DNA of 64,000 bases from UBA10438 sp044238605 (GTDB lineage: Bacteria; Bacteroidota; Ignavibacteria; Kapaibacteriales; Kapaibacteriaceae): positions 257,038 through 321,037 of the forward strand of contig JBIICY010000003.1 in the NCBI GenBank assembly GCA_044238605.1, given 5' to 3'. The notes beneath the pieces are model-generated. The model saw only the letters and a program-made list of their open reading frames with translations, had not been told where the DNA came from and ran no database searches. A program made the translations under genes and the position numbers. Positions 17,914 through 26,978 of this stretch are shown piece by piece (the first letter of the stretch is position 1; each line of letters opens with the position of its first letter).

Positions 17914-17994
17914 GCAATTCCCGCAATTCTAGTAATTCATGTAATTCGTGTAATTCATGTAATTCCCGTAATTCCCGTAATTCCCATAATTCCA
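17914..17994. repeat. 9-bp tandem repeat array (gtaattcnn x9)
   Basis: Nine consecutive 9-bp units with core [ga][tc]aattc and two variable final bases (gtaattcat, gtaattccc and similar). On the complementary strand the core reads GAATTAC, the same as in the adjacent 8-bp array and the array at 48320. No spacers, so not CRISPR. Confidence 0.92.
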
Positions 17995-18001
17995 ATATCT
18001 C

Positions 18002-18457
18002 CTAATGTACCGAATCACTCCCCAAGAGCAGTCTTCGGTTGCTGGAGCTTGCATAAACTGATCCATCCAGCATGTAAGCGGCGATGATTGCTTTAACCTC
18101 GGGTATACCAACGTGGCGTTCGGTGCCGAGCATAACAACTCGTTCGAGGATCTGCTCTACGTCATCCGAGCCAAGAAACCCAAGGTCTGAGTATGACATC
18201 AGCATGCCCCAGGCATCGATGCTGAGCACGTTCTGTTCGATTCCGTGGAGGATTCTGAACCCGTCCGGTATCTGATCATCGGAATCAACGCCGCGTTCGA
18301 TGATCCAGGACAATGCGGCTGCGATTTCGGAGTCTGAATAGCCCCGTTCTAGCAGTTCCTGGGTGTCGATTGATGAAAGGGGCGTTCCTGATTTGCGCTC
18401 GCTGATCATGTCAGCGATAATGTCCATGACTCGTTCAACGGAGTAAGTGTTGTTCAT
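18002..18457 (-). CDS. DUF494/Smg-like protein
   Basis: A 151-aa cytoplasmic protein resembling the DUF494 (Smg) family: N-terminal MDIIADMISE..., a central GYSDSEIAAALSWIIERG segment and a C-terminal region LSIDAWGMLMSYSDLGFLGSDDVEQILERVVML that follows the family pattern of a small helical domain before a terminal helix. Smg is functionally uncharacterised and often located near DNA processing or topoisomerase genes. Its start overlaps the ybeY stop by four bases, implying co-expression with an rRNA-maturation nuclease. The match is from pattern memory, so moderately confident. Confidence 0.7.
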   Translation of the reverse strand: MNNTYSVERVMDIIADMISERKSGTPLSSIDTQELLERGYSDSEIAAALSWIIERGVDSDDQIPDGFRILHGIEQNVLSIDAWGMLMSYSDLGFLGSDDVEQILERVVMLGTERHVGIPEVKAIIAAYMLDGSVYASSSNRRLLLGSDSVH

Positions 18458-18876
18458 AAGCTGGTTGAACTGACGATGTACTTGTTTTCAAGCTTGTGCA
18501 TGTTTTCTCTGTCGGCCGGCTCGGCATCATCGTACCCCAGCAAATGCAGGGCTCCGTGAACGGCGAGCCGACATAACTCATTGACGACCGTGACTTCGTA
18601 TTCGTTTGCCTGACGTCTTGCCGTCTCCAAGGAGACGTAGATTTCACCATACAATGGCTGATCTTCAAGAGGGAAGGTGATAACATCCGTTGCGTAGTCG
18701 TGCTGCAGATACTGCTTATTCAGCGTCCGAATTCTCCGATCGGTAAGCAACACGATGTCCACATTCGCATGTTTGACCTTGTGCGCCTTCAGTGCTTTTT
18801 CCACACTGGCGATCATTTCTTTCCGGCCCCGGTATCGTGCTCCAGAGGCATTGGTAACTGTTACGTTAAGCGACAT
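18454..18876 (-). CDS. ybeY: Endoribonuclease YbeY (rRNA maturation factor)
   Basis: YbeY is a metal-dependent endoribonuclease involved in 16S rRNA 3' maturation and ribosome quality control. The 140-aa protein has TDVITFPLE (the conserved strand-loop) and the metal-site segment HGALHLLGYDD, giving H107 and H111. The third ligand, His in E. coli (H-x3-H-x5-H), is Asp117 here; Bacteroidota homologues usually carry Asp too. Downstream is DUF494, overlapping by four bases; upstream on the same strand, 9 bp away, is a crtW-like gene. Confidence 0.93.
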   Translation of the reverse strand: MSLNVTVTNASGARYRGRKEMIASVEKALKAHKVKHANVDIVLLTDRRIRTLNKQYLQHDYATDVITFPLEDQPLYGEIYVSLETARRQANEYEVTVVNELCRLAVHGALHLLGYDDAEPADRENMHKLENKYIVSSTSL

Positions 18877-18885
18877 TGCGAAAAA

Positions 18886-19578
18886 CTACGAAAGATCAGA
18901 CTGACTGCGAGCTTCTTTTACTCTCCACAATCCCCACCAGGGTGTCCCCGGTGAGAGATGATGCTCAGTGTGATATCCAAAAAAATAGCAGGAGAGCATT
19001 GCCAATGTGTGATTCAACTTCATCGATCTGGCATTGTGGGGCATCTCGTGAGTATGGGGCTTGCGGTGCGGCAGGTAGGTTCCTATCGTAAATAACTGAA
19101 ATGCACCCAGGAAGGCAGGAATGATCCAGAATACCCAGAGCTTCGGCTCAGGAATGTTGAGCACGAGCTTCAGCACATTGAACGTTGCACCCATGATCAC
19201 AAACTGACCGATCGTGGCGTAGCGCCACATGAATGATGCAAACCACACGATGTAGGTGTTCGATGGATGATAATCCGGATCATCGGCATCATCTCCGGGA
19301 TGTGCGTGATGCTTGTGGTGATTTACAGACAACCTTTTGTAGCTCAGTCCGGCAAAGAGAAACGATGCAATGCTGCCGATAATGGTGTTCACCCGCCGTG
19401 ACGGTGAAACAACACCGTGAATGGCATCGTGAGCGGTAATAAAGAGCCCCGTTGACAAATACCCCTGAATGAGAGCATGAACGATACCGCCGATTAGCGT
19501 GAGTTCAACAAACCCAAGTGTCCAGACGAGATGCCCGAACCAGAGGACGATGATTATGACAGCGAACAGAAGACCCAT
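18886..19578 (-). CDS. crtW: Beta-carotene ketolase-like fatty acid hydroxylase (CrtW-type)
   Basis: Integral-membrane di-iron enzyme of about 230 aa. Histidine boxes match CrtW ketolases: GLFITAHDAIHG (H50, H54), SVNHHKHHAHPGDDADDPDYH (HHxHH at 87-91) and GYHTEHHLSPGTPWWGLW (HTEHH at 203-207), with TYLPHRKP between. CrtW adds keto groups to beta-carotene, giving canthaxanthin or echinenone. Start 19578 is chosen to avoid overlapping the divergent gene. No other carotenoid gene is visible in the window, so the substrate pathway must lie elsewhere. Other members of the desaturase superfamily are less likely given the ...PGTPWW motif. Confidence 0.85.
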   Translation of the reverse strand: MGLLFAVIIIVLWFGHLVWTLGFVELTLIGGIVHALIQGYLSTGLFITAHDAIHGVVSPSRRVNTIIGSIASFLFAGLSYKRLSVNHHKHHAHPGDDADDPDYHPSNTYIVWFASFMWRYATIGQFVIMGATFNVLKLVLNIPEPKLWVFWIIPAFLGAFQLFTIGTYLPHRKPHTHEMPHNARSMKLNHTLAMLSCYFFGYHTEHHLSPGTPWWGLWRVKEARSQSDLS

Positions 19579-19645
19579 ACAACAAATTTCAGCTGAAAGA
19601 GCCGATACGCAATATGTCGGTTGTAGTTTCGTACCACAACTGCCT

Positions 19646-20908
19646 ATGAGATCACTTCGTTCCATCTTCGTTCTGCTGCTGACTACGGCTTTATCACTGC
19701 CAGCACAGAAGCTCATGATCCCCATGGACCTTGAGCAGTCGAATCATTTAAAGGCCTATGGTATCGTCTACTGGATCCTGACGAAGGATCAGCCGGTAGA
19801 CTGGCTGTTGAATTATCGAGGGGGCTCGTTTGTAACGGACTATTCAGAGCAGATCGCTTCTGAGTGCCGAATTCGAGGAGTAGTGTTTGAGACACTCGAT
19901 GGGGCGTCGGTTGCAGGGATCTACTCGGAAGTGCAGTCCGAAAAAACGAACATGGATGTTGTTCGACTCGAAAAGGCACCCAAGATCGCTGTCTATGCAC
20001 CCCCAGGCTTTCGTCCGTGGGACGATGCTGTAACACTTGTCATGGAATATGCGGAAGTAAAGTACGAGAAGCTCTGGGACGAAGAAGTCATGAAGGGCAA
20101 GCTGTCGGAATACGATTGGCTTCACCTGCATCATGAGGACTTTACCGGACAGTATGGGAAGTTCTATGCAAGCTCTGCCGGCGAATCCTGGTACATCCAG
20201 CAGGTAGCTCTCCTTGAGAATACCGCGCGCAAACTTGGATTCCGGAAAGTAAGCGAGCTCAAGAAAGCAGTCGTAGAGAAGATCCGAGAGTTTGTAGCAA
20301 ACGGCGGTTTCATGTTTGCAATGTGTAGCGCAACAGACACCTATGATATCGCACTAGCTTCCGGTGGTATCGACATTTGCGATGTGATCTACGACGGTGA
20401 CGGGGCAGACATGAATGCGAACAGCAAGCTCGACTATGGCAGGACGTTCGCATTTCAGGATTTTCAGCTGATCATGAATCCGCTGCAGTATGAGTATTCA
20501 ACGATTGATGTTGATGCCAATACGATTCTTCAGACAGAATCAAGCGACTACTTTACGCTGTTCGATTTCTCTGCGAAGTACGATCCTGTGCCAACAATGC
20601 TTACGCAGTGTCACGTAAATGTGGTAAAGGGGTTTCTCGGGCAGACAACAGCCTTCCACAAGAACATTGTGAAAAAGTCTGTTACCGTGCTTGCCGAACG
20701 AGAAGGTACCGACCAAGTGCGATACATTCATGGGAACGTGGGGCGGGGGACGTTTACATGGTACGGCGGACACGATCCCGAAGACTACCGTCATGCCGTA
20801 GGTGATCCTCCAACAGACCTCAAGCTCCATCCAACGTCACCAGGATACCGTCTTATCCTGAATAACATCCTGTTTCCTGCCGCAAAAAAAAAGAAGCAGA
20901 AAACCTAG
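19646..20908 (+). CDS. Conserved exported protein, 'asparagine synthetase B'-labelled Bacteroidota family
   Basis: A 420-aa protein with a signal peptide (MRSLRSIFVLLLTTALSLPAQ). The sequence (KLMIPMDLEQSNHLKAYG, YAPPGFRPWDDAVTLVMEYAEVKYEKLWDEEV, HHEDFTGQYGKF, FVANGGFMFAMCSATDTYD) resembles a conserved Bacteroidota family that databases often label 'asparagine synthetase B' without biochemical support. The GGFMFAMCSATDT segment is reminiscent of a class-I glutamine-amidotransferase-like (flavodoxin-type) fold. It is divergent from crtW with a 67-bp shared upstream region. Function unknown; periplasmic location predicted. Confidence 0.7.
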   Translation: MRSLRSIFVLLLTTALSLPAQKLMIPMDLEQSNHLKAYGIVYWILTKDQPVDWLLNYRGGSFVTDYSEQIASECRIRGVVFETLDGASVAGIYSEVQSEKTNMDVVRLEKAPKIAVYAPPGFRPWDDAVTLVMEYAEVKYEKLWDEEVMKGKLSEYDWLHLHHEDFTGQYGKFYASSAGESWYIQQVALLENTARKLGFRKVSELKKAVVEKIREFVANGGFMFAMCSATDTYDIALASGGIDICDVIYDGDGADMNANSKLDYGRTFAFQDFQLIMNPLQYEYSTIDVDANTILQTESSDYFTLFDFSAKYDPVPTMLTQCHVNVVKGFLGQTTAFHKNIVKKSVTVLAEREGTDQVRYIHGNVGRGTFTWYGGHDPEDYRHAVGDPPTDLKLHPTSPGYRLILNNILFPAAKKKKQKT

Positions 20909-20936
20909 ACGAAATCAAAGCAGGGTACTGACAAAG

Positions 20937-22112
20937 CTATTCGTCGCCAGTGTTTACCATGGCTCCAAGCACAATCGATGCACCTGTACCTACGATGCTC
21001 TCGCTTGCTAACCAGTCGTGGCCCGATAGTATCTCTATGCGTCCTTGTTGGGGCGCGCCAACACGAACTTCTCTGCGAACCAGCCTGCTCTTTGTTCCGG
21101 TAAAGACGTAATACCTGCCATCGAAACGCACCACAGCTGATTCTGGTATTACCCATCCTTGATGCGGAGCAGTCTCAATCACTGCTTGAACGGTAGTGCC
21201 CGGAATGAGCGATGGATCTGGCACATTCAGATGTGCATGTACCGCAACCGTTCGATCCTGACGTACTTCTCGTCCAACAAGATGCACATGTCCAATCCGC
21301 TCTCGCGACGGATCATCGGTGAGCCTCACACGCACCGGCAGATCGGCTGTAACACCTGTTAGATCGCGCTCAAACACAGAAAGCTCGATGTGCATGTGAT
21401 CTGTGTCTGCCAGCTGCATCATTGGAGTATTCGGAGCAACGTACATCCCATTGTTAACGATTACATCGGTAACGTATCCGGTAATTGGTGATGGCACGCT
21501 TATGACCCGCGAGAGGTTTGATTCGCTCAGCGTTGACGCCTTGATGTGCAAGAGCGCCAGCTTCTCCGAGAGCGCTTTGCGCTGGATGCGTAGAGACGCA
21601 GTTTCCGAGAGTGCACGTTCGAGATTTTTCCGAGCATTGATCGAATCGCGCGCGAGGAGCTGTTGACGTTTCAGCTCTGCCTCTGCAACATCAAGTCGGG
21701 ACACGGTAGTAAGGTAGTCCTGCTGTAACGTGATAAAATCTTGATGCTCCAGCGTGAGGAGCACTTGCCCCTTACGTACTCTAGTGCCCGGCAGCACCTT
21801 TGTTGACACAACGATACCGCCCAGTGGTGCTGTAATCGAATAGGCGAACTCAGGTGGCACATGCACCATTCCATACACGCTTAGACCCTGCGCGATTGTT
21901 TCCTGCTGCGCCCGAGTGAATTGGAGATTGGCGCGCGACTGCTGCTGAGCAGTTAACATCAGTGTGTCGCCTGATACCTTGGCGTTGGCTGATTGGTCTG
22001 GTGGCGCATCCTGCTGTGATGCGCATGATGCGAGCATTGAAAGTGAAAGCGAAAGCGAAAGCGAAAGCGAAAGCGTCTGCCTGATGATCTTGTGCAGTAG
22101 TGAGGTTCTCAT
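20937..22112 (-). CDS. RND efflux periplasmic adaptor, CusB/CzcB-like lipoprotein
   Basis: Membrane-fusion protein of 391 aa linking an inner-membrane RND pump to an outer-membrane channel. A lipobox LASC gives a lipidated Cys at about residue 30. The order is barrel-sandwich half (GIVVSTKVLPGTRVRKGQVLLTLEHQD), a coiled-coil hairpin of about 60 residues (DYLTTVSRLDVAEAELKRQQ...), second half (SPITGYVTDVIVNNGMYVAPNTPM) and beta-barrel. The signal peptide contains six Leu-Ser pairs encoded by a hexanucleotide tandem repeat. Its start overlaps the stop of the CzcA-like gene by four bases, so the pump is translated first and the adaptor second. Confidence 0.92.
   Translation of the reverse strand: MRTSLLHKIIRQTLSLSLSLSLSLSMLASCASQQDAPPDQSANAKVSGDTLMLTAQQQSRANLQFTRAQQETIAQGLSVYGMVHVPPEFAYSITAPLGGIVVSTKVLPGTRVRKGQVLLTLEHQDFITLQQDYLTTVSRLDVAEAELKRQQLLARDSINARKNLERALSETASLRIQRKALSEKLALLHIKASTLSESNLSRVISVPSPITGYVTDVIVNNGMYVAPNTPMMQLADTDHMHIELSVFERDLTGVTADLPVRVRLTDDPSRERIGHVHLVGREVRQDRTVAVHAHLNVPDPSLIPGTTVQAVIETAPHQGWVIPESAVVRFDGRYYVFTGTKSRLVRREVRVGAPQQGRIEILSGHDWLASESIVGTGASIVLGAMVNTGDE
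22039..22074 (-). repeat. Hexanucleotide repeat inside a signal peptide
   Basis: One gaaagt plus five perfect gaaagc units on the plus strand, read on the minus strand as Ser-Leu codons forming the hydrophobic core of the adaptor's lipoprotein signal. Loss or gain of units keeps the frame but changes signal length by two residues. Confidence 0.95.
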
Positions 22113-25100
22113 TGTTGTGTTCCTGATAGGAGTTCAAACTGAAAGAGAAGCGACACCAGCCGATGGCGTGCTTCGATGTCCATGAGGTTTACATTTAGAT
22201 GACGCTGCATTGCCGACTGAAACTCCAGCCATGATGCCTCGCCCGCCTCATATGATTGCTGACTCTGCTGCACGAGAAGTCCGGATTCCGTAAGTGCTCG
22301 TGTTGCATAGAAGTTCACAGATGTTCGAGCTACCTCGATTGCACTGCGCAATTGAAGCTGCTCTACCGAAAGCGTTGTTCGGCCATACTGCAACTGCTGC
22401 TCTGCAATCTGTTTGCCAAGCCGCGACTGCTCGACGCGCGCCGATGTTGAGAAGAACCAGAGCGGTAGGGATAGGCCTAGGGTGAAACCAGTAAATCGAT
22501 CTCGCGAGGTGGCAAACGCTTGTGGTGTTCCGCCCATTGCAGTGCCGATGAGTGTTTGTGTGAAGTATCCAACCGACATATCCGGCAGATACTGCGATGT
22601 ACTCATACGATAGTGCTGATCAGCTGTGCGCACCTGCTGCTCGAGGATCTTTAGCCGTGGGCTTTCGCGAATGTCAAACGTTGTGGCGTCCGGAGATGGC
22701 TTTGGAATGATGGAGTCGATTGTTGTACGTGGTTCTGCAGTACCGCACAGTAACCCAAGACGTAGTTCTGCTGATGCTAGCTCAGAGGCCACTTGCAGCA
22801 AGCGCAACTCGGCATCCGATGTCTCCGTCTCCGCATTAACTCGTTCAAGCTTTGTGCCCTCGCCTGCCTGCTCTCGCGTTCTTGCAACTTGCAGAGCACG
22901 TTTGGCATTGCTGGAATACACCTGCAGAACGCGAAGACGCTCTTTCAGCGCGCAGACATCAAGGTATGCACGTTTGACATCGTGGAGTACTTGCGTCTGA
23001 ATTGCCCCTTGCCGCAGCAGCAACTCGTTGTGCGTTTCGTCTGCCAGACTCGAGGCAGACGTAAGCTTCGTTGGAAACGGTAGCGTCTGAGAGATCGTCA
23101 AGTTGTTGTCGTTGCTGAGCGCGTTGTACTGTCCGCCCATGTACGTAACAGACAATGCCGGTAACTCAAAAGCTGCCGCTGACGCTTCCGCTGCCTGCTC
23201 AGATTCCAAGCGGGCAATTGTAACAAGTGCATTACGCGAGCGAGCCAGCGACATTGCGGAATCAAGTGATAGGGGGCTTGCAGGCTGTTGCGCTGTTGCG
23301 GTTGTTGTAGCAACGAGCATGAACAATAGTGTTGCGATGGCTTGTTGAGACTTAACAGACATCTTGCGATCACGCCGACGTTCGAGGATGGTGTAAAGCA
23401 GTGGCACGATGACGAGCGTGAGTAGCGTAGACGTAACGAGGCCTCCGATCACGACTGTTGCTAGCGGACGCTGCACCTCTGCGCCGTCTCCTGCGGATAA
23501 TGCCATTGGTAAAAAGCCAAGAGAAGCAACGAGCGCCGTCATGGTCACTGGACGCAGACGTTGCTCTGTTCCACGCAGCACAACACGCACGATGTTCGAG
23601 TCTGTTTTGCGAAGACTTCGAAACGCACCCATCAGAACAATGCCATTGAGCACAGCAACACCAAACAATGCAATGAACCCTACGCCTGCAGAGATGCTGA
23701 ATGGCATGCCACGCAGATACAAGGCTGCAACTCCTCCAATGGCTGATAGGGGCACCGCAGAAAAAATGAGTAGCGCGTGTGTGACGTTTGTGAACGTGAA
23801 GTAGAGAAGAAACAAGATCATCGTAAGTGCTACCGGTACAGCGATGCTCAATCGTTGCTTTGCAGCGGCTAGATTCTCGAACTGGCCACCGTACGTGGTA
23901 TAATATCCTGTGGGGAGCTGCATCGATGCGGCGATCCGTTGCTCCAGTTCCTGAACGATGCTTTCTACATCGCGGCCACGTACGTTGAATCCAACAGTGA
24001 TGCGGCGATGCGCGTCTTCGCGCTGGATTTGATTTGGTCCGAGAACGACATCAACAGATGCAACCTGCAGTATTGGGATCTGACGTCCATCACGCGCAGG
24101 CACCAGGAGCGACGAAACATCATCTTGATTATGTCGGAAGAGACTATCTAATCGAATCACAATGTCAAACCGACGTTCTGCCTCATAGATCTGTCCAGCA
24201 CCAACACCAGCAAAGGCAGCTCGTACGGTTGCATTGACGTCTTGCACATCAACACCAAGGCGTGCACAGGCCTCACGATCCATCTTGATCGTTACCTGCG
24301 GCAGACCATTGACAGGTTCTACGTAGACATCCTCAGCCCCTTTCACCTTGCTTGCTATCGCACCGATTTTGTGGGCTATTGCTTCGAGCGAATCCATGTC
24401 CTCTCCAAACACTTTCACAACAACGTCCTGTCGTGCACCTGTCATTAGTTCGTTGAAGCGCATCTGAATCGGCTGCTGGAATGAGAATGTTACACCGGGA
24501 ATCTCGGCCAATGCTGCCTGCATCTTGGCGGCAAGCTCTTCGCGAGAATGTGCAGACGTCCACTTCTGCTTGTCTTTGAGTACTACGATCAAGTCACCTG
24601 ATTCCATGGGCATCGGGTCGAGTGGGATTTCCGATGTACCGATCTTTCCGATAACGCGAATCACCTCTGGGAATGTGGACTTCAGGATACCCGCTGCTTG
24701 TTGTGCACTTGAGATCGACGCCGAGAGGTTCTGTCCGGTCATGAGTCTCATCTCGATCGCAAAGTCGCCTTCATCCAATTGCGGCAGAAACTCGCCCCCC
24801 ATGTTCATGAATACCACGATAGACACTGCGAAGAACGAGAATGTGGTTATCAGGGCCAGTCGCATGTTTCGCATTGCAAACCTTCTTGCAGGTCTATAGG
24901 CACGGGCAATCACGGACATGATTGAATCGGCAAATGTCCAGGTCTTGATGCCCTGCTTCAGAAGCAGAGCCGACATCATCGGAACGTAGGTAGTGCTCAG
25001 AATAAACGCACCAGCAACAGCAAAGATCACCGTCTGCGCCATTGGCTTAAACATCTTACCTTCGATACCAACGAGCGAGAGAATAGGGATGTAGACGATC

Positions 25101-26461
25101 ATGATGATCAATTCACCAAATGCCGCCGAGCGTCGTATGCCTATAGATGCCTCGAGAACGGTTTGCTGGGAATCGTCATGTCTCTTGCGCCCGGGCATAT
25201 GCAGCGCATGAAGAACGCTTTCCACGATGATCACCGCACCGTCAACGATCAGACCAAAGTCTAGCGCGCCGAGTGACATAAGATTACCGCTCACGCCGAA
25301 CACGCGCATCATACTCACAGCAAAGAGCATGGCAAGGGGAATAACGCTTGCCACGATAAAGCCAGCTCGCAGATTGCCAAGCATCAGAACAAGAACGAAG
25401 ATCACGATAAGTGCACCTTCTATCAGGTTCGTTGATACCGTTGAAATTGCCTTCGAGACAAGCTTCGTGCGGTCCAGGAATGGTTCTACGATAACGCCTT
25501 CTGGAAGTGTCTTCTGGATCTCGTCGATCGTTGACTTTACCGTCGCAATAACCTGACTTGAGTTTGCACCCTTTAACATCAATACGATTCCGCCCACAGC
25601 CTCGCTGGTGCTGCCTCGCGTCATGGCACCATAGCGAATGGCATGTCCTTCGCGTACTTCTGCAACATCTCTTATGCGCAAGGGTGTAGACTCGGATGAA
25701 GAGCGCACAACGATGTTGGCTACGTCTTCAGGGGAGTGCACGATGCCGTCTGTACGGATGTACTGCACATCTGACCTACGTTCAATGTATGCGCCGCCAC
25801 CGTTGGCATTGTTTCTGTCTACTGCCGTGATGATTTCATCAACAGAGATTCCGGCAGAGCGCATGCGTACGGGATCTAAAGCTATCTCCAGTTGCTTGAG
25901 GTAGCCGCCGAAGCTTGAGATATCTGCAATTCCCTGCGTTCCCAGCAGGCGCTGCCGCACGATCCAGTCCTGAATCGTTCGAAGCTCGGTGAGCGAGTAT
26001 CTGCTTTCGTACCCTGGTTTTGCGCGCAGCGTGTACTGGTAGATCTCGCCCAAGCCCGTTGTTACCGGGGCAAGAATCGGTGTGCCGGCCCCTTGCGGAA
26101 TCTCGCGCTGAACTTCAATCAACCGTTGATCTACCTGGGCCCTAGCCCAGTAGACATCAACATCGTCGTCAAAGACAATTGTAACAACCGACAATCCGAA
26201 GCGAGACATCGAGCGCATTTCAGAGATACCCGGAATCGATGCCATGGTTAACTCTACCGGCATCGTGATAAGGCGCTCTACCTCCTGCGGCGCTAGTGCC
26301 GGAGACAGGGTAACAACCTGAACCTGATTATTTGTGATATCCGGGACAGCATCGATCGGTAGCTGCTGGAGTGAATACAGGCCCCAAACAACAAGGGCCG
26401 CAATTCCGATCGCAACAACAGCTTTGTTACGAACGGAGAAGGTTATGATCTTCTCGAACAT
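22109..26461 (-). CDS. Heavy-metal RND pump fused to TolC-like outer-membrane factor
   Basis: A 1450-aa fusion. Residues 1 to about 1033 are a CusA/CzcA-family proton-driven pump: N-terminal helix KAVVAIGIAALVVWGLYSL, LPIDAVPDITNNQVQV, the HME-type transmembrane-4 motif DFGLIVDGAVIIVES, and C-terminal helices ending LLYTILERRRDRK. From residue 1034 a second signal-like sequence (MSVKSQQAIATLLFMLVATTTATAQ) starts a ~417-residue TolC-like outer-membrane factor (LDSAMSLARSRN, paired helical hairpins). Such fusions are known in Bacteroidota. Together with the adaptor, it would export metal cations such as Cu, Co, Zn or Cd; which ion is not decided by what I see. There is no TolC-like stop/start between the parts. 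Confidence 0.9.
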   Translation of the reverse strand: MFEKIITFSVRNKAVVAIGIAALVVWGLYSLQQLPIDAVPDITNNQVQVVTLSPALAPQEVERLITMPVELTMASIPGISEMRSMSRFGLSVVTIVFDDDVDVYWARAQVDQRLIEVQREIPQGAGTPILAPVTTGLGEIYQYTLRAKPGYESRYSLTELRTIQDWIVRQRLLGTQGIADISSFGGYLKQLEIALDPVRMRSAGISVDEIITAVDRNNANGGGAYIERRSDVQYIRTDGIVHSPEDVANIVVRSSSESTPLRIRDVAEVREGHAIRYGAMTRGSTSEAVGGIVLMLKGANSSQVIATVKSTIDEIQKTLPEGVIVEPFLDRTKLVSKAISTVSTNLIEGALIVIFVLVLMLGNLRAGFIVASVIPLAMLFAVSMMRVFGVSGNLMSLGALDFGLIVDGAVIIVESVLHALHMPGRKRHDDSQQTVLEASIGIRRSAAFGELIIMIVYIPILSLVGIEGKMFKPMAQTVIFAVAGAFILSTTYVPMMSALLLKQGIKTWTFADSIMSVIARAYRPARRFAMRNMRLALITTFSFFAVSIVVFMNMGGEFLPQLDEGDFAIEMRLMTGQNLSASISSAQQAAGILKSTFPEVIRVIGKIGTSEIPLDPMPMESGDLIVVLKDKQKWTSAHSREELAAKMQAALAEIPGVTFSFQQPIQMRFNELMTGARQDVVVKVFGEDMDSLEAIAHKIGAIASKVKGAEDVYVEPVNGLPQVTIKMDREACARLGVDVQDVNATVRAAFAGVGAGQIYEAERRFDIVIRLDSLFRHNQDDVSSLLVPARDGRQIPILQVASVDVVLGPNQIQREDAHRRITVGFNVRGRDVESIVQELEQRIAASMQLPTGYYTTYGGQFENLAAAKQRLSIAVPVALTMILFLLYFTFTNVTHALLIFSAVPLSAIGGVAALYLRGMPFSISAGVGFIALFGVAVLNGIVLMGAFRSLRKTDSNIVRVVLRGTEQRLRPVTMTALVASLGFLPMALSAGDGAEVQRPLATVVIGGLVTSTLLTLVIVPLLYTILERRRDRKMSVKSQQAIATLLFMLVATTTATAQQPASPLSLDSAMSLARSRNALVTIARLESEQAAEASAAAFELPALSVTYMGGQYNALSNDNNLTISQTLPFPTKLTSASSLADETHNELLLRQGAIQTQVLHDVKRAYLDVCALKERLRVLQVYSSNAKRALQVARTREQAGEGTKLERVNAETETSDAELRLLQVASELASAELRLGLLCGTAEPRTTIDSIIPKPSPDATTFDIRESPRLKILEQQVRTADQHYRMSTSQYLPDMSVGYFTQTLIGTAMGGTPQAFATSRDRFTGFTLGLSLPLWFFSTSARVEQSRLGKQIAEQQLQYGRTTLSVEQLQLRSAIEVARTSVNFYATRALTESGLLVQQSQQSYEAGEASWLEFQSAMQRHLNVNLMDIEARHRLVSLLFQFELLSGTQQ

Positions 26462-26522
26462 GGTTTCCTCGTGACATATACTCTATGTGGCTGCGTCCTA
26501 GGTGAGACGCCGAGTCAGAGAA

Positions 26523-26912
26523 CTATGAGTATCGAGGGGGCTGAAACACGTCTGTAGGTGAACCCGAATCTGGAAACTCCTGCTGACGAGGAGCCTGCTG
26601 CTGATAGTCCTGAGGAGACTCTATGCACTGCAGACGCAGAGCCTGCATGCTCGGAACATATGACTGAGCAGCGGGGATACTGCCAAAGAGGGGCAGGGCC
26701 TCGTGTTCCGGATCTGTGTCTGGAGTTGACTGCAGGAAGTGGTCGAGTAGAAACTCGATGAATGTGAGCTCCGGCTGACCATGTTCTGTCCGGTGGTGGT
26801 CGTAGTGTGCAATAAGATTCGGGAGTTGTCGTAACTCCTGAGACTGAAAGCTGCCCATGAGAGATCCTGTGATCAATATGGGCAGAATGAATGTTGCAGC
26901 AATACGCCTCAT
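26523..26912 (-). CDS. Small exported protein of the metal-efflux operon
   Basis: A 129-aa protein with a signal peptide (MRRIAATFILPILITGSLMGSFQ). The mature part has LPNLIAHYDHHRTEHGQPELTFIEFLLDHFLQ, a His/Glu-rich helical stretch followed by a Pro/Gln-rich tail. Small proteins with a comparable 'lpxLixHfxxHxxxxxxltFxeFLxxHY' pattern are found upstream of Bacteroidota CusA-type pumps. Position 61 bp upstream of the pump on the same strand fits a periplasmic metal-binding or sensing role, but that is inference. Confidence 0.7.
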   Translation of the reverse strand: MRRIAATFILPILITGSLMGSFQSQELRQLPNLIAHYDHHRTEHGQPELTFIEFLLDHFLQSTPDTDPEHEALPLFGSIPAAQSYVPSMQALRLQCIESPQDYQQQAPRQQEFPDSGSPTDVFQPPRYS

Positions 26913-26978
26913 TGAGCTGCAATATTACGGGAAATCAAGAGCTCCAAGTGTGGATAACTTTACCCAATATTTCCCATT

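Noticed and set aside
17861..17994. CRISPR array
   Set aside because: Units are 8-9 bp with no spacers and no cas genes in the window.
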